From Desulfomonile sp. (lineage in GTDB: Bacteria > Desulfobacterota > Desulfomonilia > Desulfomonilales > Desulfomonilaceae), in NCBI GenBank assembly GCA_020216785.1, contig JAIWNO010000112.1, positions 1-10,000 of the forward strand: a stretch of 10,000 bases of DNA. The letters run 5' to 3'. Shown here one piece after another: positions 5,965 to 10,000 of the stretch. Below the pieces are notes generated by a model. The model was given only the letters and a program-made list of their open reading frames with translations. It was not told the DNA's origin and did not search any database. Position numbers and translations under genes: made by a program. Every line of letters begins with the position of its first letter. Positions within the stretch are counted from its first letter, which is position 1.

Positions 5965-7633
5965 ACCCTCTCAGGCCTTGTCCGTCGATTTCAATCACCG
6001 GGTAAAGGTCGCGTTCCCCATCGAGACCTTTGAGACTGGCCTGAATGGGCTTGCCTGTCGTCACCCGACTACCCAGTATGCCGAACGTTTGTTCGGATAT
6101 GATGATCGCTCCGCCTTCCGCGAATGCTTGTATTCGGTCGGTCTCGTTGACTGCGCTGCCGACGATGCCGTATTTGGCCCTCGTCTCAGAACCGATGTTT
6201 CCGACCACAACGTCGCCGGTATGAATACCGATTCCCATGTGGAGGGGAGGCAGACCTTCCCTCTCATTGTCATCAGAGAATGATTTTAGTTCCCGCTGCA
6301 TGTGGATTGCGCACCTGACCGCATCGGCCGCCCGCTCCTGGACGTCGCCGTGAACGCCATCAAAAAATACGAGTATGGAATCTCCATAGAAATCTACGAT
6401 GATGCCTTTGTGCTGTTCGATGATCGAGATCATTCTCGCAAGGTACCGGTTGAGTATGCGGATAACCGCCTCAGGGTCGAGCTTTTCGGCGAGCGGTGTG
6501 AAGCCGCGCAGATCGCATATCATGATAGTGACGCGATGCTTCTCACCTCCAAGACGCAGCGCATCGGGCCGAGTGAGAAGCTCCTGCGCGATAGAGCGAT
6601 CAACATACCGGCCGAAAGTGCGCTCAATGAGGTCGCGCTGCTGCAGACCGCGCACCATTTTATTGAAGCGACGTTTGAGCTGTCCGATCTCGTCGTTCCG
6701 ATCCTCGCAAACGTGCACGGAATAGTTGCCTTCTTCCACCTCCTCCGCCGCTTGGGAGATCTCAGCGACCGACAGAGCCACGGGCCGGGCGGTGGCTCGT
6801 ATGAGGAAAATGATCAATATGACCGTCGCGAGGCTCGCAATCACGTAATTGGTGCGAAGGCGAAGGATCGGCTCCAGAATGGCCCGCCCGGGAGAAAACA
6901 GGAGGAGATACCAGTCTGTGCCGCCCACTTGGTAAAACCCTGCCACCCATTCCGGCGGATGTCCCTCACCGAGGATAGCGCCCGATTCCTTTCGTTTGAG
7001 TTCCCTCAGGATCTGCTTTTCGAGCGGGTTGCCGCTCTCTCCCAAGACCGCAGGCCCGTGCATTGCGGGCAAGCTGTGCGCGAGGTACTTGCCGTCTTCG
7101 GTCACAAGGCAAGCGTAGCTTCCTTCCCAAGGACCTGAACCAAGAAGTCCTTGGAGCTTCATGAACGAATCCAGCGCGACTGTAACAACGATGCGCTTCG
7201 CAAGTTTCCCGTCCGTCCCTCCAAACTCCTCCGCTATCCTGAGAAAATTCCCCGTGCTGTCCAACGAGGTCACCACGCCTCGCTCGGCGCCCAAACTCCT
7301 TTCAGCTTCACTGCGTGGGGACGCTACCGTTTCAATATTCACAAACCCCACTCCTCGCTGGCGTGAGAGCTTTTCCACAAGGAACCGCTGCGCTGCTTCA
7401 CCGCCGGGAACGCTATCCATCTCCGCAATCTGGTGCACATGCTCGCGCATTTCGTCGAGACGCATCTCTATCTCGTGTGCTGTCTGCCTCAATCTTAGTA
7501 TTGCGGCAGCGCTCCACTGCTCCAGCAGAGCGGACCGAACATACAGGAAAGACACCCAGCCCACGCCGAGCAGCACCAGAGCCACCGGCAGAGTCACAAA
7601 GAGGATGAACCGTCTCCGTAAGGAAAAAACCAT
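5963..7633 (-). CDS. Membrane class III adenylate/guanylate cyclase with periplasmic sensor and HAMP domain (paralog B)
   Basis: This 556-aa protein has the same architecture as its neighbour: TM1 about residues 10-32, periplasmic sensor about 33-260, TM2 about 262-279, HAMP about 280-332, cyclase domain about 365-550. It has both metal aspartates (D374 in CDLRGF, D418 in FYGDS) and N496/R500 (VNETDR). Like paralog A it carries D414 in place of the purine-binding Lys and G489 at the second purine position (KYGIVG). From HAMP onwards the two proteins align without large gaps and mostly identically. The sensor is shorter by about 14 residues overall and lacks the cysteine pair, so the ligand probably differs. 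The ATG is preceded by TAGGAG (complement of 7642-7647), eight bases upstream. This is the first gene of the cyclase unit; both proteins begin MVFSL followed by a basic residue cluster. Regulation probably resides in the 7634-7809 leader region. Confidence 0.93.
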   Translation of the reverse strand: MVFSLRRRFILFVTLPVALVLLGVGWVSFLYVRSALLEQWSAAAILRLRQTAHEIEMRLDEMREHVHQIAEMDSVPGGEAAQRFLVEKLSRQRGVGFVNIETVASPRSEAERSLGAERGVVTSLDSTGNFLRIAEEFGGTDGKLAKRIVVTVALDSFMKLQGLLGSGPWEGSYACLVTEDGKYLAHSLPAMHGPAVLGESGNPLEKQILRELKRKESGAILGEGHPPEWVAGFYQVGGTDWYLLLFSPGRAILEPILRLRTNYVIASLATVILIIFLIRATARPVALSVAEISQAAEEVEEGNYSVHVCEDRNDEIGQLKRRFNKMVRGLQQRDLIERTFGRYVDRSIAQELLTRPDALRLGGEKHRVTIMICDLRGFTPLAEKLDPEAVIRILNRYLARMISIIEQHKGIIVDFYGDSILVFFDGVHGDVQERAADAVRCAIHMQRELKSFSDDNEREGLPPLHMGIGIHTGDVVVGNIGSETRAKYGIVGSAVNETDRIQAFAEGGAIIISEQTFGILGSRVTTGKPIQASLKGLDGERDLYPVIEIDGQGLRG

Positions 7634-7809
7634 AAGATCCGCTCCTACCGTAGGCCTCCGGCTCTCGAGGCATAAAATGAAAAGTTGTCACGAACGCTTG
7701 TCCGAGCATAAAGATCGCGAGGATTCCTCGTTGAGCCTTCAATATATACATATATTCACTGTTGGTTCTCTCGCTGCGGCAACTCGCTACTTTTTCGACT
7801 GGGAGATAG
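7634..7809 (-). promoter_or_regulatory. Control region of the cyclase pair with two dyads
   Basis: This non-coding stretch lies between the upstream terminator and the first cyclase, so it should carry the cyclase promoter. It contains a near-perfect AT dyad AATATAT-AC-ATATATT (7741-7756) and a GC-containing dyad CGAGGA-T-TCCTCG (7718-7730), spaced ten bases apart. Both are possible operator sites. Nearer the gene are GCCTC/GAGGC arms (7654-7658 with 7667-7671) and a CCTAC-C-GTAGG dyad (7644-7654) that includes the Shine-Dalgarno bases. The AT dyad could also supply a -10-like box, but no consensus -35/-10 pair with correct spacing was identified. Confidence 0.45.
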
Positions 7810-7838
7810 AAAAATAAGGCCCCTCAGTCAAGGGGCCT
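7810..7838 (-). terminator. Rho-independent terminator of the ABC/Cys-rich peptide operon
   Basis: AGGCCCCT (7817-7824) and AGGGGCCT (7831-7838) form a perfect 8-base stem with a 6-base loop. On the minus strand the hairpin is followed by TATTTTT, a good termination run. It lies 46 bases after the stop of the small exported protein gene and isolates that operon from the cyclase promoter region. On the plus strand the hairpin is followed only by CATTTT, so it is judged leftward. Confidence 0.88.
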
Positions 7839-7884
7839 CATTTTGATCTTCAACTCGGTCGGTGAACGCCTGCAGCCGCTTTGT

Positions 7885-8247
7885 CTAGCGAGCCTTTGGC
7901 CCCGCTAGGATCACCGACAGCAATGGGGTCTCGGGCTGGGCCCATGCTGCGGGCCGGCTTGCCCCTTTCTTGGGAGCGGCCGAAGGGGGGCAACACGGCG
8001 GCAAAGAGGACGAAGGTCGCTGAAAACTTGGCGCGGCCTGAGGTGCCGCACCCGAAGCGCCCGGAACCGCTGGGCAGCAGCTTGCCGCTGGAGCGGGACC
8101 TCGGTTCAACGTTGATTCGGCACAGCCGCCATAGAACGAGCCGTACACCGGGCCTCCACCGCAGCATCCAGCATAAGCTGCAGGACCTACTAGAAGGATT
8201 CCTACTACCATGAGCGCCAATGCCGTCAGTATTGGAATAGGTCTCAT
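7885..8247 (-). CDS. Small exported Cys/Pro/Gly/Ala-rich protein, unknown function
   Basis: I do not recognise this family. From the chosen ATG the product is 120 aa. It opens with a clear signal peptide: MRPIPI, a hydrophobic core LTALALMVVGILLVG, and a PAAYA-G signal peptidase I site at about residue 26. The mature part of about 94 residues is low-complexity, with seven cysteines: three adjacent CC pairs and one single, in GCCGGGP, GGCAE, ASCCPA and PPCCPP. YAGC is not a good lipobox, so a lipoprotein is less likely. The frame is open to 8346, but an AAGGTGAA ribosome-binding site (complement of 8251-8258) sits at the double ATG 8250/8247. It follows the ABC ATPase gene by about 100 bases and ends before a strong terminator, so it is probably the last gene of that operon. 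The C-terminal 30 residues could be in a different frame if the sequence has an indel. Confidence 0.62.
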   Translation of the reverse strand: MRPIPILTALALMVVGILLVGPAAYAGCCGGGPVYGSFYGGCAESTLNRGPAPAASCCPAVPGASGAAPQAAPSFQRPSSSLPPCCPPSAAPKKGASRPAAWAQPETPLLSVILAGPKAR

Positions 8248-8280
8248 CATTTCACCTTTTGTTTCGTCTCTGTTAAGGGA

Positions 8281-8309
8281 GCGCTCGCCGGGGAAGTCGG
8301 CGCAAGCGC
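8281..8309 (-). other. Imperfect hairpin between ABC ATPase and Cys-rich peptide genes
   Basis: GCGCT-CGCCG (8281-8290) pairs with CGGCG (8298-8302) and AGCGC (8305-8309) around a 7-base loop, with a 2-base bulge. This makes a ten-pair GC-rich stem in the 102-base gap between the two genes. No T-run follows on either strand. It could be an mRNA stability or processing element that gives different amounts of the transporter and the small exported protein. Confidence 0.4.
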
Positions 8310-8349
8310 TCGCGCATTTGACTTGGTTCTCTCTACCGACCAACAAGTC

Positions 8350-9072
8350 TTATCCCGCGGTAGCGCGGCGGAGTAACCTGTTTTGGGTTTCGGTCATTGG
8401 TATCGCTTCACCGATCAGGCCGTCGGCCACCGTAACGATCCGATCAGCGTACTCCGCGTTTGTGCGGCTGTGGGTGACCATCACGATGGTCTGGCCTTCG
8501 GAGTTCAACTTTTTGAGCAGGTTCATCACTTCCGTGGAATTCCGCGAGTCCAGGTTGCCGGTAGGCTCATCCGCGAAGAGAATCGGCGGCTCGTTCACCA
8601 CCGCACGAGCGATCGCCACGCGTTCCTGCTCACCTCCGGAAAGCTGGTTCGGCAGCCGGGCGGCCTTGTCCTGCAGTCCAACCCGTTCAAGGGCCTTCAC
8701 GGCGAGGGCTCGCTTTTCCTTTTCGCTGTGATGCGTTACTGCCAGCGGTAGCTGCACGTTCTCCACCACATTGAGGTACGGAACCAGTTGGAACGACTGA
8801 AAAATGAACCCCATGAACTCACGGCGAAAATCCGCGAGCTTGTCCTTTTTGAGCGCATAGATGTCAATGTCGCCAATAGTGATCTTTCCACGTGTCGGTG
8901 CCAGCAGTCCACCCAACATGGACAAGAACGTACTCTTGCCGGCGCCGGATTCCCCCATAACGGAAATGAACTCGCCCTGCGCGATGGAAAGATCAATGCC
9001 TCGCACCGCGGTTACCCGGGCCTCACCTTCGCCGAATTCCTTCACAACATCAACCGCTTGAATGTAACTCAT
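8350..9072 (-). CDS. ABC transporter ATP-binding protein, LolD/MacB type
   Basis: This 240-aa cytoplasmic ATPase powers the adjacent FtsX-type permease. It is full length, with Walker A GESGAGKST (40-48), Q-loop Q92, signature LSGGE (144-148), Walker B ILFADEP (164-170, catalytic E169), D-loop NLDS and switch H201. The signature is followed by QERVAIARA; it reads LSGGEQ where most relatives have LSGGQQ. The short one-domain form and TGNLDS motif fit the LolD/FtsE/MacB class, which drives mechanical work at the periplasmic face rather than solute channels. The ATG is preceded by GAGGAGG (complement of 9078-9084), which overlaps the permease stop codon at 9083-9085. The two genes are therefore translationally coupled. 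Confidence 0.95.
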   Translation of the reverse strand: MSYIQAVDVVKEFGEGEARVTAVRGIDLSIAQGEFISVMGESGAGKSTFLSMLGGLLAPTRGKITIGDIDIYALKKDKLADFRREFMGFIFQSFQLVPYLNVVENVQLPLAVTHHSEKEKRALAVKALERVGLQDKAARLPNQLSGGEQERVAIARAVVNEPPILFADEPTGNLDSRNSTEVMNLLKKLNSEGQTIVMVTHSRTNAEYADRIVTVADGLIGEAIPMTETQNRLLRRATAG

Positions 9073-9082
9073 GACAGCCTCC

Positions 9083-10000
9083 TCATAGTGTCCGCAGGGC
9101 TTCGCTCGGGTCCATTCTCGATGCGGCGGTCGCAGGATAGAGCGACGCGAGCAGTCCGGTCACGACCGACAGGAACACAGCGCCCGTGGCCACGACAGGA
9201 TCGAGTGAGAAATGGGAGAGCTGTTCGACGAGGAGCGACAGCAGCACACGCGTTACGCCTATCCCTGTGAGGTATCCCGCGACGCCCGCAATGAGGGACA
9301 CCACGAACGCCTCGAGCAGGATAATCCGCATAATGTGCGAGCGACGGAAGCCAATTGCGCTGAAGATGCCGATTTCGCGGGTGCGCTCGTTGACGCTTGC
9401 CATCATGGTCACGAAGACCACCATCGAGCCCACGAACAGGATCAGTGCGGAGATTCCGAGCGAAAGTCTTCGAAAGCCGTGAAGGGTCTCCATACGGCCT
9501 TCGACTACCTGCTGGATTGCTGTGACCTTCGCCGCAGGGATTTTCTCCGAGAGCTGCTCCACAATCTCCGAGATCGGGCAGTTCTTGCAAAGTGCCGCCA
9601 CTTCCACCATGCCTACTTTGCCTTCTTTATTGAAGAGCTTCTGAACCACCGGCAAGGCCATGAAGACAAGGGAATCATCCTGAGATCCGGTTGATTTGAG
9701 GACCCCGGCCACCTTGAAGCTCTGCCCCTTGATCTCAAGCGGCGTGCCCACTCTGAGGCCGAACCGATCCGCTGCTTCGCGGCCGACCAGCACATCCGAA
9801 TCGGAGGTGGGTTTCAGGCCCACGATTTCCCACCACTTCTTGAGCGCAAGCTCTTGCGTGAAATCGACCCCGACGACGAGTGCCTTCTTGTCGTCCTGCT
9901 CGTATACGCCGAACACCTTCGGACTGACCAGGCGGATGTTGGCCGCGTTCTTGATGGTTTTGGTCGCCTGAAGGTCCGATTCGAGGATCTCCTTTTGGTC
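9083..10000 (-). CDS. ABC transporter permease, FtsX/MacB type (5' end outside window)
   Basis: The frame is open through position 10000, so the N-terminus (first membrane segment and early periplasmic domain) is missing; 305 residues are visible. A GTG at 9916 is internal and not the real start, because coding sequence continues upstream (for example IKNAANIRLVSPKVFGVY). The visible part contains the rest of a MacB_PCD-like periplasmic domain, then three membrane segments at about residues 182-202, 228-250 and 270-290. Between the first two is the FtsX-family cytoplasmic loop NERTREIGIFSAIGFRRSHI. The periplasmic domain has a CKNC motif (residues 138-141; bases 9578-9589). It ends SRMDPSEALRTL, the usual C-terminus of the family. 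Substrate unknown: such permeases extract lipoproteins, export peptides or drugs, or serve metal uptake clusters. Confidence 0.93.
   Translation of the reverse strand, partial: DQKEILESDLQATKTIKNAANIRLVSPKVFGVYEQDDKKALVVGVDFTQELALKKWWEIVGLKPTSDSDVLVGREAADRFGLRVGTPLEIKGQSFKVAGVLKSTGSQDDSLVFMALPVVQKLFNKEGKVGMVEVAALCKNCPISEIVEQLSEKIPAAKVTAIQQVVEGRMETLHGFRRLSLGISALILFVGSMVVFVTMMASVNERTREIGIFSAIGFRRSHIMRIILLEAFVVSLIAGVAGYLTGIGVTRVLLSLLVEQLSHFSLDPVVATGAVFLSVVTGLLASLYPATAASRMDPSEALRTL

Noticed and set aside
6302..7138. Plus-strand open frame of 278 codons opposite cyclase B
   Set aside because: It is antisense to a complete cyclase and mirrors the similar frame opposite cyclase A, as expected from shared coding sequence rather than a real gene.
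7161..7817. Plus-strand open frame of 218 codons
   Set aside because: Most of it is antisense to the cyclase B sensor region and its end runs into the terminator; the composition is Ser/Arg-rich and unconserved in appearance.

Overview
The window looks like chromosomal DNA of a moderately GC-rich, probably anaerobic Gram-negative bacterium. A Desulfobacterota (former Deltaproteobacteria) lineage fits best. The reasons are the cysteine-rich ferredoxin-type protein with an N-terminal helical/winged-helix-like region, the lone MEMO-family protein, the paired membrane nucleotide cyclases and the style of the tRNA. This placement rests on remembered gene content, not on a search.

Layout. Positions 1-256 hold a compact tRNA-Phe(GAA) unit: a consensus-like sigma70 promoter, a tRNA with encoded CCA, and a rho-independent terminator. 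A minus-strand NCS2/AzgA-like nucleobase permease ends just beyond that terminator. Its start is probably well inside the longest open frame, because an extended -10 promoter lies within that frame. A divergent plus-strand pair follows: a double-[4Fe-4S] ferredoxin-domain protein with extra cysteine clusters, then 45 bases later a MEMO/AmmeMemoRadiSam-B-like protein.

From 4199 to 7633 on the minus strand lie two tandem paralogous class III nucleotide cyclases. Each has the order TM, periplasmic sensor, TM, HAMP, cyclase. The effector halves are nearly the same, while the sensor halves have diverged. Upstream is a roughly 180-base control region with two short dyads, closed off by a strong terminator (7810-7838) that ends the next minus-strand operon. 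That operon reads, in order of transcription, a FtsX/MacB-type ABC permease (its 5' end lies outside the window), a LolD/MacB-type ABC ATPase, and a small exported Cys/Pro/Gly-rich protein.

How the genes work together. Permease and ATPase are translationally coupled and form one inner-membrane exporter or mechanotransmission-type ABC complex; the exported small protein may be its partner. The two cyclases would turn two different periplasmic signals into the same second messenger. The Fe-S/MEMO pair suggests a redox or metal-dependent function. No mobile element, CRISPR array or phage gene was seen. Nothing here is a demonstrably new system; the cyclase pair, the Fe-S/MEMO pair and the Cys-rich exported peptide are the items most worth following.
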